This document shows positions 26,414-39,896 of a stretch of DNA of 64,000 nucleotides, one piece after another. The stretch lies in contig NW_026252106.1 in assembly GCF_025399195.1 (NCBI RefSeq), forward strand, positions 1 to 64,000, given 5' to 3'. A program made the position numbers and the translations under genes. Source of the stretch: Umbelopsis ramanniana AG. Its lineage: Eukaryota > Mucoromycota > Umbelopsidomycetes > Umbelopsidales > Umbelopsidaceae. The notes under the pieces are model-generated. The model was not told the DNA's origin. It made no database searches and saw nothing but the letters and a program-made list of their open reading frames with translations. Every line of letters starts with the position of its first letter. The first letter of the stretch is position 1.

Positions 26414-27115
26414 ATGTCATTGCGACCGTGTGTACTCTCAAGGCTCACTGCCCATAAATCAATAGTGACCATAGTAGCGAAGAAAAACTTCACCTCCACT
26501 TCTGCTTCGCTTTCCCACATTGGCCGAAAAGTCCTTACATTTCCAAAAGAAGTCAGCGTCGAGCATGACACCACACCCATTACAAACCCTCGCATTCCAT
26601 CAGAACTGAACAACACAACACTTCATGTTAGTGGTCCTCTCGGCAAGCACAGTTTGCCCATCAAACCATTTGTAAATTTGAATATCAAGACTGGTCAAGC
26701 AGAAGGTGAAGACAGTGAGGTGTCAGTGAGCGTTGCCGACCCAGATATCAAAGAACAACGATCAATGTGGGGAACAACCCGAGCATTGATCAACAACCTC
26801 ATTGTTGGAGTAACAGAAGGTTACAAAGTACCTATAAGACTGGTCGGTGTCGGTTACAGAGCCACCCTTGAAAACAACAACCGCAAGCTCTCCTTGAAGC
26901 TCGGCTACTCTCATCCAGTTGAGATGGCATTGCCTGAAGGCGTTACATGCACCATTCCGCAACCCAATAGACTTATTTTGCAAGGAAGCGATCTTCAACA
27001 AGTTAAGGAATTGGCAGCGAAAATTCAGAGATGGAGAAAGCCAGAACCATACAATCAAAAGGGTATCTTCATTGCTGATGAAACTATCAAGAAGAAGGAA
27101 GGCAAGAAGAAATAG
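26414..27115 (+). CDS. MRPL6: mitochondrial ribosomal protein uL6m
   Basis: This is a large-subunit protein of the mitochondrial ribosome, bacterial L6 family. It is single exon. I chose the ATG at 26414 because it gives a typical import peptide (MSLRPCVLSRLTAHKSIV, basic and free of acidic residues). An in-frame ATG at 26300 would add 38 residues with no targeting character. The two L6 repeats follow: LHVSGPLGKHSLPIKP in the first half, and GYKVPIRLVGVGYRA, LSLKLGYSHPVEMALP, LILQGSDLQQVKELAAKI in the second. The C-terminal KPEPYNQKGIFI is the L6 signature region, and a Lys-rich tail ends the protein. No break is seen. Confidence 0.93.
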   Translation: MSLRPCVLSRLTAHKSIVTIVAKKNFTSTSASLSHIGRKVLTFPKEVSVEHDTTPITNPRIPSELNNTTLHVSGPLGKHSLPIKPFVNLNIKTGQAEGEDSEVSVSVADPDIKEQRSMWGTTRALINNLIVGVTEGYKVPIRLVGVGYRATLENNNRKLSLKLGYSHPVEMALPEGVTCTIPQPNRLILQGSDLQQVKELAAKIQRWRKPEPYNQKGIFIADETIKKKEGKKK

Positions 27116-27450
27116 AATAACCCCCTGTAGAATAATATGAACCACTGGTATAGATGGAGGCATTCTTGTATTGAATAAGTTTTTATCTTAAAAAAAGAAA
27201 AAAGAAAGAAAATGCAATTATTTTTTTTTAAAGAGTACGCACGCACGTTCGTCATAATGGCTTAAGTGAGATCTTGATCTTTGCGGGAAGCTCATAATTA
27301 AACTCCATGTTGTTTGAGCAAGTATGGACATCATAAGTAGATTCCTTGTCGGATACGCACTCACACAAATTTGTTATGAAAGGGTCTTTAATAATGGAAC
27401 ACGGTCAAATACACAATAACACATGGGTACAACATAAGGTAAGTAGTACA
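27116..27450. other. convergent 3' flanks (uL6m / EI24)
   Basis: No gene seen. Both genes end into this AT-rich stretch, which has an A-rich then T-rich segment around 27188-27230 that could serve polyadenylation on either strand. Confidence 0.5.
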
Positions 27451-28704
27451 TCATACAAGTTTTCCAAATGCTTCCTTTTTCCTGTCCAACAACAGTGAAT
27501 CTCCTCTGACACCACCAAAGTTTCGAATAAGGGATATAAGCAGCTCATTCAACTTCTTTACGCCGGTAAAAATGGGCAATCTATCAGGAAGTTCGAGATC
27601 CTTCAATCCGACAGAACTACCAGAGGGAATTGAATGGGGGCGCGCGCTGAGAGGTGGCTGCACAACCGCAGTGGTAGCCATGATGACGAACTGAGAAAAG
27701 GTTGTTATTATATAGCGCGGTGATATTGAGTCATGTATCGAGTACAGAAAGGTACTTACACTGGGGAAGAAAATAGCGTAGACGGCGGCAGCACGAAGAC
27801 TAGACAAGAAGAATGTCAATGTCGTAAGTGGAATACCAAAACCCAAGAAAAAAGCCCAGTGTCGCTCCAACGAGGACATCCTCTGATCCATTGTTAAACC
27901 CAGGTTCACCCATTTAAACCTGTAATAAAGGTGCATTAAATTCATTATGCTTGAATAGACACATTGCTTGATGTTAGGGACTTACTCAAAGCAATAATAG
28001 GATATGAACCAGCAAGACACAATGAAGGATATCATTGTACCAATATGAGGAATCATTTGCAAGAGAGTTATGAAGACGGCGCAGGATCCATAGAATAGCA
28101 TTTGATAGATGGCATAAGCAACATTTTGCACCGGTGATGAGGATGTAGCTTGAGTCTGAGCGGCTGACTGAGCGGCTTTTGTGTCATGAGATTTACCGGT
28201 ACCTTGATTGAGCTGAATTTGGTACGTATGGTCTGCAATACGCTTATTGAAACGTCCGTTCAATGCTATACAAACAAAATATACAGGATATCCTCCAAGT
28301 ATCTAATAGTAATGATGAAAATGTTACTTGTAAAGATCTTGGCTGATGTTGAATTCATTTGATGCGAAATCCATCTTTAGTATAATAACTCACTCGATAT
28401 GGACATCCCAGAAAATGATTATGTGGATGATTGTAGAATGTTTCTAGGAGTAAAACAGATCCTAAAAACACGATACCATTCAAAACGAAAGCTTCGATAG
28501 CTACTCTACGTAATGTTGATGATCTAGAGGGGTGGATATATCGTCAAATACTTTTCAAACATGCTGCGCGATGTAGCTTTATCCGTGTAAGTAGGCTTAC
28601 GCATAAAGAAGAATAAACGTTCTTGGCCAAGCGAAGGCCTGTGTCAAACCACTGACAAAGTACTCTATGTGCTGTGTGAGTGGCGTACGGTTCGAGGTGG
28701 CCAT
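27451..28704 (-). CDS. EI24-family ER membrane protein
   Basis: This is a polytopic membrane protein of the EI24 family (animal EI24/PIG8 acts in ER-linked autophagy; yeast relatives include the Rrt8/Lds group). The start codon at 28704 gives MATSNRTPLTQHIEYFVSG, then AWPRTFILLY. Five or six hydrophobic segments follow, including EAFVLNGIVFLGSVLLLETF, GYPVYFVCIALNGRFN, the loop ADHTYQIQLNQGTGK, YQMLFYGSCAVFITLLQMIP, and WFISYYCFE joined to FKWVNLGLTMDQRMSSLERH, where the family signature (Tyr/Phe-rich block and SxxERxW-like sequence) is clear. The last exons give FFLGFGIPLTTLTFFLS and a soluble tail. About six exons. It diverges from the synaptojanin gene across 285 bp. Confidence 0.88.
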
Positions 28705-28989
28705 TTTGAACGGACGATCTGTAGATATACAAAAGGAAAAAGCTAAAGAAGGTATGAATTAGATATTGAGTGAATGTAAGTGACTTTGACTGCAAAGATC
28801 GGGGTCTCCGAGAGTAATTACAGCTAGATTTTTTGAGAAGGAACTTCTTGGTGCGGTGAGCAGAGTGGGACAAAAAGTGATGTGAGTGGAGCCGCCTATT
28901 TTTTCCTTCTCCGGTTCACAAAATACCGCTTCCCTATTCCTCCGCCACGCATAAACCCTCCCCGAAAGCTGTAATAGCCGCGATTGTAG
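28705..28989. promoter_or_regulatory. divergent promoter, EI24 / synaptojanin
   Basis: The 285 bp between two divergent start codons must hold both core promoters. I see no strong TATA box or known factor site. Confidence 0.4.
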
Positions 28990-31900
28990 ATGCAGACGCA
29001 CTTGTTCGTCAGTGACAAACCCAGATCGCTGGCATTACGCCCTACAGTTCTTGAAGAGACACCTTCTGGAGTGCTCATTTTTGAACAGGTCAATACTCAG
29101 AACTACTCGTTCGAACCACCAAAATGCAACGTAAAGTTGATCGGATCTGCTGAATTCGACGCTTCCAAGTACTCTATTGTAAATTCTCGCCCAGTTTATG
29201 GCTGCCTCGGTCTGATAAATGTTCAAAATGGTATTTACTGTTCTTATCTGAAAATATACGTTACCCTGCAATTATCAATCATTTTCTGTGTATAGAATGT
29301 TTCTTAGCTGTGGTCACAGACTGTGTGCCAGTTGGTCGAGTGCGACCAGGTGAAGACGTTTACAAGATCCAGACTGTGAACTTCTACTCATTGGCAAACT
29401 CGCAATACGATGATCTTGATACAGCGTACAACAAAGAGACATGGGACGCAGACGATGATACGCAGGCCAATATGATACAGCATCCTTGTGCACAACTACA
29501 AAAGCTATTTTCAAATGGATCGTTCTATTTCACACCAGATTTTGACCTGACTCGTACAGTTCAAGCAAGGTGAGCTCCTTTTAATATAGTAATATTCTGT
29601 CATTACCATCATGTATTTACTTTTGCTTTTAAAAGAACCTCCACCGCATCGTTCGGAGTACACTCTTTCGACGAGCACTTTATGTGGAATCAGTTTCTCA
29701 TTAGCGGACTCATGGAATTCCGCTCAAAGTTAGACAAAGAGAAACAGCAAAAATTGGATAGAGGAGGGTTCTTGGTAAGTAACAACAAATTGAGATTACA
29801 GCTCAGCACGATCAACAGGTGGCTCATTGGTAAATATAACAGGTCTTTGCTATACAAGGATCCGTAGGAATGGAAGAGGTTGAAATCGGCGGCGAGAAGT
29901 TTGAACTCTCTGTTATTTCAAAACTGAGTTGTCAGAGAGCAGGCACCAGATTCAATACTCGTGGAATTGATGACCATGGCCATGTTGCGAACTTCGTAGA
30001 GGTATACACTAAATGGGAAAACTGTCATTAGTTATTTGTATACCGTGTTGCTAACTTGGGCATGAATTGTAACAGACGGAAACAATATTATATTCCGACC
30101 GTACATGTTTGTCTTTTACCCAAATTCGCGGAAGTGTACCAGGTTCGTAAACAATTTCATTACTATATGGAAACACTTTTATGTTTTCAATTGTTTATGA
30201 AATGTCAATACAGTCTTTTGGGAGCAGCAAGGTGTGCAATTGATAAATCACAAGATACAAATAGCTCGAAGTTCAACCGCTACACAACCTGCTGTAAATC
30301 GCCACTTTCAAGAGTTATTGGTTCGCTATGACAATGTCCACATATTGAATCTTCTTAGCCATAAAGATAATTCTGGAGAGCAGTTGCTAAGCAACGCCTA
30401 CGATACAGCTGTCCAAAATTTACCGACACCACCGGGAGCAGTTGTAATGACCGACTTCGATCTACACAATGAATGCAAAGGCGGGAGCTACGAAAACGTC
30501 TCTAAACTAATGCAGCGCATTCAAAGTGACTTCAGTGAATATGGTGTCTTTGTCATGGACTCCAATGACAATCGTATTGGATCAAAACAGCGAGGAGTGT
30601 TCCGCACAAACTGCCTCGATTGCTTAGACCGTACGAACTTGGTGCAGAATGAATTGTCTCGTTTGGCATTGACCAAATATCTCGTCAATCGTCCGCGATC
30701 TGATAAAGGTTACGGCCAGGGATATGACGGTATTCTCAGCCGTCATTCTCATTTATGGGCGGAGAATGGAGATAATTTGTCTAAGCTCTATGCAGGAACT
30801 GGTGCCTTGAAATCCGCCTTTACAAGAACAGGCAAGGTCACATTCATGAGTGTGTTGGGGGATGCAACTAAGTCTGTAAATCGGTTCTACATCAACAATT
30901 TCCAAGATAAAGCCAAGCAAGAAGTTATCGATCAACTGCTAGTAAGTAGACATCCTCCTCTTCAACCATCATAGATACTATTATTAATGCCATGTATCAG
31001 GGAAAGTTAGTTGGCCAAAAAGAGATTGCCATCTATGATCCTATACAAGACTCAGTGTCAGAAATTATGTTAAAGAGGTACATTGCAAATCGCAGAGTAC
31101 GTGCAAGCAAGTAAACTAGTACTAACATTGTCACATTTCTACAGACTACAAGAATATTCCACGGTTCAAAAAATAACAATTTTTGCTGGAACATATAATT
31201 TAAATGGTCAATCTTACCAGGGAGAGTCCCTCGATGCTTGGATCCTGCAACATTTAGATCGTAAGTTATTTGCCAATGTTGAAATTCAGCCGCTTCCCTG
31301 TCCTCATCGCATGATTTCAGTTGGTCATGAAGAGCCAGACATCTTTTGTATCGGTTTTCAAGAAATTGTCAAGCTATCACCACAACAGGTATGTTCAATT
31401 ATGGATCTTGTGTATGTTTGTGTTCTGATTACTCAAAGTATCTTTGCCATAGGTTATGTCAACTGACATAGAGAAACGGTAAGTACGCCACACATGTTTG
31501 TTGAACAATAATGACACTTTTGCTGATGCAAGAGTTACAGGAAAGTGTGGGAACGGCAGTTGGAAATTACTTTGAATAAGAGAAGCAAGAAATCTCCTTA
31601 CATAGCCCTTCGATCCAATCAACTTGTGGGAGCTGCTTTACTGCTGTACGTCAAGCAGGACATTGTGCACAATATTCGGAATGTTGAAAGTGTAGTTAAA
31701 AAGGTAGGTATCATATAGATGTGGACGCGGAATATCTCTTTAAAAGCCATTAACCGCCACTTCCTTTGTAGACGGGACTCATGGGAATGGCAGGAAACAA
31801 AGGAGCTGTAGCCATTCGTTTGGATTATTGCGACACCAGCTTTTGTTTTGTTTGCGCACATCTTGCTTCAGGTAATTAGTTCGGAAGTAGATCATGTTTT

Positions 31901-33519
31901 TTTTTTCAGTCAAATGGAGATTAACTGTATTCATCTGTAACTGTATAGGACACTCTAATGTTGAGGAACGAAATGCAGATTTCCTCACTATTGACCAAGG
32001 ACTGATGTTCCCAAAGGGCCGGGGAATTGAGAGCCATGAGTATGTTTATATGTAATTGCCTTGAAATTCGTTTAGGCAATGTCTCTAACACTTTGTTCAG
32101 CAATATTGTATGGGTCAGTGACCTAAACTACAGAATTTCAATGAGTAATGAGGAGGTAGGTAGCTTTCTGGGTTCCTATTTTTCAAATTGCAGTGTATCT
32201 AACGACTGTTACGCCATAAGGTGCGATCTTGTATAGACCATGATGACCTTCAGACACTCACTGATGCTGATCAGGTAATTTATGATAATGTTGGTTTGTC
32301 ACAAGCCGTCAAACATATGCTAACTTGTCATCGATAGCTACTACAACAAATATCAGAAAACAAAACGTTTCCTGGTTATCGAGAAGGCACCATAACGTTC
32401 CAACCAACATACAAATATGATTTGGGAACGGATATATATGACACAAGGTAACTTGCATCATTATCATACGGAGTTACTGATGACAATATCTTATTTAACT
32501 TTCTGCTAGTGAAAAGCAGAGAGTGCCTGCTTGGACGGATCGTATCTTATTCAAGGGCCCAAGGCTACAATTGTTGCAGTACGCAAGAGCTGAGCTGTAT
32601 ACCTCTGATCACCGTCCAGTTTTAGCTTTGTTTGAAGCAGAAGTAAGTGAATTATCTCTGGAATGCAAAAGTCCTCTAAGGATGGTCCATTTAATAGTCG
32701 CTTATGATAGATAACAACTTTGGACCACGCGGCGGAGGCAAAAATGAAGAACGAGTTGTACAAAGAAAAACTGCAATCCGGTGTTGTGACTCAAGTGGAA
32801 GTGAAATCGGCTAATAATAAGCCGCCTTTGCCTTTAACTCCACGGCCAATTTACAACAGACCACCTCCACCACCTCCTCCAGCCACAGTTGTGGATACAT
32901 TAGTTGATATCAATGACGACGACGACGATGATGACTCGGATGATGAAAGCTGTAAGTTACAGCATGAATGTTTGACATTTGCGTGTGGATTATACTAATG
33001 GATTGCATCGTTATAGTACCCATGCCAAGCTCGGACGATAATAAATGGTGGGAAGATGGAAAAGGTGATTATTGAGATAAATCAAGCACACAGGTCTCAG
33101 AGTTAATGCGTTGTTCACACACAACTAATGACACTTCTCAGATATTCCACAAGCAAATGCATCATTTCCAGACAAACGTAATCCGTTTGAGGCTAATTCT
33201 TTGGAAGAATCTGGTTTGTTTTTGGACTCATCCGAAGGTAATAATTTTGCTTGGTATGATAAGAGTTTATTGATTATGTTTATTGAAGAAATACTGTGCG
33301 ATTTCAGCATTGCTGGATCAGTCTTCTACCTTTGAAGACTCTTGGGTACCGATCCAGCCGTCAGGTTCTTCGTGGACGGCCGATGATGATTTTGTTAAAC
33401 CAAAGTCGCCATACTCCGCAAAAAAAGTTGGTAGTAGCAACCTAGTGGGCGAAAGCGAGGAGAAGAATGATCAGCCAACTTTCAATGATTCGTTTGCTTT
33501 TTGGAATGGAAAAAAATAG
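28990..33519 (+). CDS. synaptojanin-type polyphosphoinositide phosphatase (SacI + 5-phosphatase)
   Basis: A two-domain phosphoinositide phosphatase of the Inp51/52/53 class that turns over PI(4,5)P2 and PI4P during endocytosis and trafficking. The SacI domain runs from the start ([16 protein letters not shown]) through [18 protein letters not shown] to the catalytic CX5R block [12 protein letters not shown] near 30605. The 5-phosphatase domain starts at FAGTYNLNG near 31175. It carries [12 protein letters not shown] with the metal Glu, [28 protein letters not shown] and PAWTDRILF, then YTSDHRPV with the catalytic Asp-His pair. The tail has a Pro run, an acidic Asp run, an NPF tripeptide (RNPFEAN, an EH-domain ligand) and Trp-containing acidic patches. 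Both active sites are intact. Around 20 short exons; the total is about 1,100 residues. Confidence 0.93.
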
Positions 33520-33778
33520 CAGAAACTATAGAAACTAGATAACAATTCCAGCTCTCAAAGATCTCCTACCACTACAGATGCCATGTATTTATTACTCTTA
33601 TGCAAAGACCTACCTTTTGTATCATTACTGTAGAAAAAAAAGATTCACAAAAAGATGTTCTTTACGCTACTCTGAATCCTCTCCATAGCGGCGTTTGAAT
33701 TTTTCATTTCATTGAACAGCATTGGGGATTTGAATTTTTGCACGCAGGCACCAAGGTCGGACGTGTTACCTGTTCGAC

Positions 33779-36524
33779 ATGTTATTGCTTCGGCTCAAGG
33801 AAAAATTTGCTCGCAGACGCAAACCACTTAAGCAAAGACTAGAGCAGAGAAGAAAGCTGATTGGACTTCTCAGACATTACATACCCTCAATAAGGTTTTC
33901 TGGACATCTTTCATCTTTAATTGAATTGACTGGAAGCTAATCATTCGACACTATCAGCATATTACTATATTTTGTAGGCGTCATATGGCTTCTATTACTT
34001 CCTTACAATGGATACAACAAGGAAACATATGTGTCGGAAAATGCTCTGCTGCCCGCGCAAGTATGTATGAATGAATACTTTACCCGCCTGTCAACATCAG
34101 TGTCTTTTAACTCAGCCATCAATCAGGTGAACGTTTACTACAGCCAGAACGATGTTAATATCGCCAATGAATTTAGAGATCGAATATTAGAAGTAGTAGA
34201 TAAGAGCAGAGAAAGGTGAGTGAGAAATGAGCTCTAGATTGAAATTTCATCGCTTACTCAGTCTTGCTGGCTTTCAGTCGAGCTGAATTTATATTCAAGG
34301 AACTGCGACAGGCTGGTTTCCACGCAGCAATTCAACATTATACAACAAAAGACGAATCCTTCAATGAAGCTGAGGTTGGAAAATTAGTATATGATTAAAT
34401 TACGCTCTATGTCATCATTCTGATTGCTCCATGTGCAAATAGGGTGTAAATGCTTTTGGAATCTACCATGCTCCTAGAAGCGACGGCACGGAAGCATTAT
34501 TATTAAGTGCTCCTTGGGTGTCTAGAACTGGTGAATGTAAGTTCATTTTCTTTGTCTTCATTTCAATGCGTTTCGCCTACTTTTATTAAATTTCACTCAA
34601 GATAATGTGAATGGCATAGCCTCAGTATTATCACTTGCCAAGCTGTTCAAGCGTAAGTGCGAAAATATTTAATTTAAATCACTTGCGACATGTTATTGAC
34701 TAGTAGATATAAAGGAAACACATACTGGTCCAAAGACATCATCATCCTGATTACTGACGAAAGTGTCAGAGGAATGCAAGCATGGCTGAATGCCTATCAC
34801 GGAGTGGATTTTGGCAGTAAGTTTGTCACATTGCTACGTGTGTTTGCATATCTACCCATGACACAAACTCTGCGAAATCTTCAGTGAGTTACTCTTCTGA
34901 TATCATGCCTCGGTCTGGAGCTATTCAAGCTGCTATTAACATGGATTTTCCTGGAACTCGGGAGTATGAATCGCTGGCAATCTATTTCGGTCAGTATGGC
35001 TATGAACTGAACTCATGCACAGCTATATATGTTAATATAATTGCCGTTTCTAAGAGGGAGCAAACGGCCAGTTGCCTAACCTTGATCTTATCAATACGGT
35101 GATAACAGTAGCCAAATACACAGCCCAGGTGCCTTTTACTCTCCATGATAATGATGCCATCAACCGTCCGCAAACTCCCGTAGAGTCATATCTGGCATCC
35201 CTCAAGCATCTCACTGATACCATTCGATTCCAAGCTTTGGGCCATCCATCCAGTGATGCTGGTCTTGCTTTGAGGTATTCTTCTTCATTCTTGATTCCGT
35301 TAATTAAGAATACTACCATATTCTTATTGACTACAATTCTACAGATACAAAATTGATGCTATCACTATTCATGGAATTACTGCTACAGGCATGCATCAAC
35401 CATTTGACTTTCACCGCATGGGAATGTAAGTTCTTCAAAATCAGGGTCCCGACCAGTCCTACCGTCGAACAAGATCATTTGCTGACTCCCATTTACAGCC
35501 TTGTGGAGTCAACATTCAGAAGTCTGAACAACTTACTTGAACATCTACATCAGTCGTTTTTCTTTTACTTTTTAACCAATGCAGAGCGATATGTGTCTAT
35601 TGGCATGTACATGCCTCCAGTGATTCTATTTGCTTGCTGCCTGGTTCTTCAAATATCCTTTTTACAAGCAGTTGTAGATGAAATGATCACATGACAACCT
35701 CGAGAGTGTTTTAAGCTTTCTTTATTGCAGATGATTTTCCTTGACTTTGATTTCACTTTACTCTTTAGTTCTGTGGTACAGTCCTGCACGCGATGATAAC
35801 CTAAAGCAGGAGACTGGCGCTAGTCTTGCATACTCCACCAGCAAAAAAAACCTTGGAGCATGCTTTTCAGTACTGGTCACTACACACGCGGCAGGCCTGT
35901 TGATATTTTACATTGTGCGACCAGCTTTTGACTTTGGCGGTGCCATTGTGGCCCCAAATACGGAGGTAAGGCAATATTCTGAAGTCTACGGACCAGAAAA
36001 TCAAAAAAAAAAAAAAAGGTGTCTCCTGATATGTAACAGCGGATATTGTGCAATTCTTATAGCAGGTGACCATAGTCAAATTATCGGTATCGTGTGGTAT
36101 TGCAGCTACAGCCATCCTTATGGCAGTTTCACTGATCTCATCCAAGCAATCAGAAGTACAAGTTATGGAGAACTGGAGAGTGCTCAAGTCACTATGTCTC
36201 GCATTAACGGCACTGATTGTTGCCTCGATATCACTCATCAACTTTAGTTTAGGAGCAGTCATGGGACTTATTGTTGTGATACCTTATAGCTTGATTCAGC
36301 CCACTGCCAAAATGCCTCTCAGACTCCTGCAGGCCGTCATGCTTACTGTCCTTAGCCCGGTAGTGACTTTATATTTGGTTGCTACTTTGTCTAGATCGCA
36401 TGTGGTCAACGCTGTGACTGTTCTCTTAACCGATTATGAGGTAGTGGATGTATGGCTTCTGGCTTTCATGTGTACTGCGTATTGGCCAGTCAACATGGCG
36501 TTGTATACTGTAATCTTTGCGTAG
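33779..36524 (+). CDS. GAA1: GPI transamidase subunit GAA1
   Basis: An ER membrane subunit of the GPI transamidase, which attaches GPI anchors to proteins. The first exon is short and very basic (MLLLRLKEKFARRRKPLKQR); it joins a transmembrane helix (SILLYFVGVIWLLLLP) and the luminal M28-peptidase-like domain beginning YVSENALLPAQV. Further blocks are AEFIFKELRQAGFHAAIQHY, YGIYHAPRSDGTEAL, KDIIILITDESVRGMQAWL and YKIDAITIHGITA. The last third has several membrane helices (including MYMPPVILFACCLVLQISFL and FSLGAVMGLIVVIPYSLIQP). GAA1 has no transamidase activity itself; catalysis is by GPI8. About 12 exons. An A14 run lies inside an intron near 36003 and does not affect coding. Confidence 0.92.
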
Positions 36525-36999
36525 TCTTTCCAAAATCATATCATAAAAAGAAGTAAACAATTATTTTCTCGAACATCCATGTCAGGCCCCTGACCTCTAT
36601 AGTAAAGGACGGGGAAGTTTGGGGCACAGACTTTTACGTGAAAAGTCACAACTGTCTCATCCCAACACGGTGTGATTCCGACCAAGGCCTCCCCATAATT
36701 TCGTTATCTATTTTGCCTTTCTTTTTTGCTCTCTGGCATAAATCCTCTTTTCCTTTCTCTATCTTCATTTAGACCCTCCCACTCACAATACCCCACATAT
36801 ACTATACCTGGCGTCCACCACCCATTTTCCTTCTCTTACCTACACATCTTTTCTGATCCTCTTAGAGGTCAGTTGCATGGATTTCCATCCTCTTGTTGTG
36901 TCGAGTAGGAGTTTCTATTGTTTGGACACTTGGCAAAAAATATAGCGCAACCAAACCCAAACTTCACCTCGAAAGACTATAAATTGGCACACCACCTCA
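36525..36999. other. intergenic region upstream of ATG13
   Basis: No gene is supported. Strongly pyrimidine-rich sequence spans about 36714-36850, a common feature before fungal transcription starts. A TATAAA lies at 36978-36983, but only 17 bp before the start codon, too close to act as its TATA box. Confidence 0.5.
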
Positions 37000-39807
37000 A
37001 TGTACTCAAAAGACTGTCAGACTTCCTCCCCGAATAATCCATCTTTCTATCGCCAAAGACGTACTAACAATAACGATAATACACACCGACATCAGGAAGC
37101 ACAGGCATGTACTACACCGCCTTATGTTCCCCATACATCGTATTTCGCAACACCTCAGGGTACCCAAGAAAAGCTTCATACTCATACATCTTCACAGTCA
37201 ACGTCGACCAATACCAGCAGAAATGACAGGAAGCAAGATTATATCGTGCAGGTAATCCTCATAGCCATCTATCTCTGCTAAACAACAAGCTGCCCTTTAA
37301 TCCCCACTTATCCAACCTTTGCTGGTTTAGAATTTTTATTCCAAGGTTGCACAGATTGTGATTCAAAGTAGAATAAGTCTTGAAAAGTCGGTGATCAGAC
37401 AATCTTCTCAAAAATATTCATCCTCTCCATACTCTGTGACTGACAAGGATGCAGTGCGCAAAAGGGTCAATGGTTGGGTAAGTCTGATATTCCCGTGAAT
37501 GTTGTATGCATCTATTATTTTCTTACACCACAAGCTGCAGTTTAATCTCATAACCACAGATATTGATGGTTTAAAAGATGAACTTAAATATTGGAGGCAC
37601 CAAATTGCCAAAGTAGCTGACCGTACGCCATACCCTATGATTATTGATATCTTTCTGGACACCTCAAAAATGGCAGATGATATGACACTAATGTTTGTAA
37701 ACAACAGAGGGATCCATCGACCAGTCAACACCATCGGTACGCATGGAGGCAAAATTCATAGTGTGCTTCTCGAATCTTGGATACTACAGTTGAAGTATAC
37801 CTCTACCCAAAAACCTGCAGAGAACTCATGAGTGGCATGTGTTAAGCCAATTTCTTTTTGCAGAAGTACCTTGACTTCCGACACTGTCGATTTACCAAAC
37901 TTGTACAAAAAATCAATCATCTTTTTCCGATCTCTTCACTCGTTTGTTCGCTTACTACCAACATATCAACTTCGTGATCGTTTAAAGGTATCAGATAGCG
38001 GACTGACGCTTGGTTATCGTCTGCGCAAAAACAATGTACAACGATTTGATGAAATTTCATACGGTGAGCCTTGTTATACTAACAAATTCGTATCCAAGCT
38101 GGACACTAACATTGTTTATCTTCAATGATAGATACCCCTTTGACCAATATGGCCAGTAGTGAATCAGAGTACTTTGAGTTCGCTGATATTCTAACACCAA
38201 TAGGGTAAGCGAATATTCTCAGACGCGGGTTACTTGCCGAGTTCACAATGGGATTGCATCCCCATGCTCACATACGATATTCAGGGCACTGAATTTGTGC
38301 GTTCGACATAGAAAAGAATGTGCATTTTATGCCAAGCCCGTGGTTAGAGACATAGCCACCCTTGAAACCGCAATAGAAGACTGGCAAGTCTCAAAACAAG
38401 CTCGAAGAGGATATGTGAAGACCGATGAACCAGATTGGCCTCTGCCAGTAAGCATATATAGGCCCTTTTTTGTTCATCTCGTACCTCAACGGAGTACCCC
38501 TCGTTCTAATACATTGTATAGTCTTTTGTGCCTTCCATTAATTCGCAAAGATACTCGTCATCTCCCACCAGCTCCATCTCATCGTCATTCTCTTACGAGG
38601 AGAGCTCGACAACCACCAGCCTAAGCTACAGACGACCATCTACTCCCATCGTCTCACCTTTCAAGTCCAAGTCATTATCATCGTCATACGGTACAGGATC
38701 ACCGCAAATGAAATTAATGGGTAACGCAACATTGCCTTGACATTATCTACAGCGAATGCCTTTCTAACTTGACGTAGACCCGTACCATGCAGCCGATCCT
38801 ACTGTTCATAAAACGTTCTCTTCTAGCTTTGAGAGGTACTACAATAACAAGACTGGTAATCGCGAAGATGACGACAATACTAGTCTTTCGGGTAAAAGAG
38901 AATCTAGGGTTAGTCTCTTGAGCATTGAGTCAAATCCTAATGTAAGTTAATGATATGTGCGTGCAGACTCAAACCATTAGTACAGCTCATCCTGACTGCT
39001 GCTTGTATAGAACTCGGCAACGATATATTCTGATGATGATGATCTAAGTCAATTCATGGGAATTGTAGATAGGAAACATGATTTGAAAATGTTCAGGAGA
39101 ACTTCACTTAGGTCACCGAGTGGCTATGAAGACGGAGATCAAGACGCATGCTCTGAAAGTGGATCTCTTGGAAAATCAAAGGTCATATTATTACATTCAA
39201 ATTCACCTATAAGTTGTCACTATCACACTAAGACGTTTCAAAATTACAGGCTGCGTTGTCTCGATTTCAATATATGAAGAGCTCACACATGTCTTTATCT
39301 GAATCGCTGTCGTCCAGCAACACGTCCAGTCGACCGTTATCCACTACTCAAAGCACTACAGAGAATAACCTTACTGCGTCCATCTCTTCCATGTCTTCAA
39401 TTCAAAGTAGAGAACAGTCGCTGAGTAGCTCTGGAGCAAGCCATAATTTTGGTACAGATGCCAAATTGCCTACGCCAACCCGAACGCAAACCGAAGCAAA
39501 AAGAGCATCATTTGCTAACATACAATCGAAGTCTTCAGTAGCTGATGAAGGAACTAATTTGCTTTCAGATTCATCTAATAGGACTCGCCGGATGCAAGTG
39601 TCTCCCCCACTTGTCGACAGATACCCTTTTAAGCAGCCCCGGCAGGCCTCACGGCAACCGACACAAAACCAGGCTGCATCTGCGTTTAGAGGAAATCCAA
39701 GAGGCGTCATCAGCGGCCAATACGCGGAATCATTAGGTCACTTTATGGCGACTCATGATGACGATGATCCATTGATATTCACAATGAACGATATGGAGCA
39801 TAATTGA
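37000..39807 (+). CDS. ATG13: autophagy-related protein 13 (HORMA domain)
   Basis: This is the regulatory subunit of the Atg1/ULK kinase complex that starts autophagy under TOR control. The first exon (about 84 residues) is polar and rich in Thr/Ser/Asn. The HORMA domain then begins with FYSKVAQIVIQSRI, followed by WFNLITTDIDGLKDELKYW, PMIIDIFLDTS, ESWILQLKS, LYKKSIIFFRSLHSFVRLLP, LGYRLRK and NLCVRHRKECAF. The C-terminal half, about 400 residues, is disordered and Ser-rich, as expected for the phospho-regulated tail that binds Atg1 and Atg17. It includes acidic patches (SDDDDLSQFMG) and ends MATHDDDDPLIFTMNDMEHN. About nine exons. Only 89 bp separate it from the convergent HDHD2-type gene. 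Confidence 0.92.
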
Positions 39808-39896
39808 ATTGAGTGTTCTAACTCTGTACCCGTCAGCATACCCTCTTTAGCGCTTTTGCATATAACATATTGTTGCATTTATACATATCAAGCATT

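Noticed and set aside
36003-36016. A14 run in GAA1, first suspected of being a frameshift
   Set aside because: Splicing from the donor at about 35966 to the AG before 36064 removes it, and the flanking exons join in frame.
36978-36983. TATAAA as the TATA box of ATG13
   Set aside because: It lies only 17 bp before the start codon, so transcription would start inside the coding region; exon 1 has no other in-frame Met.
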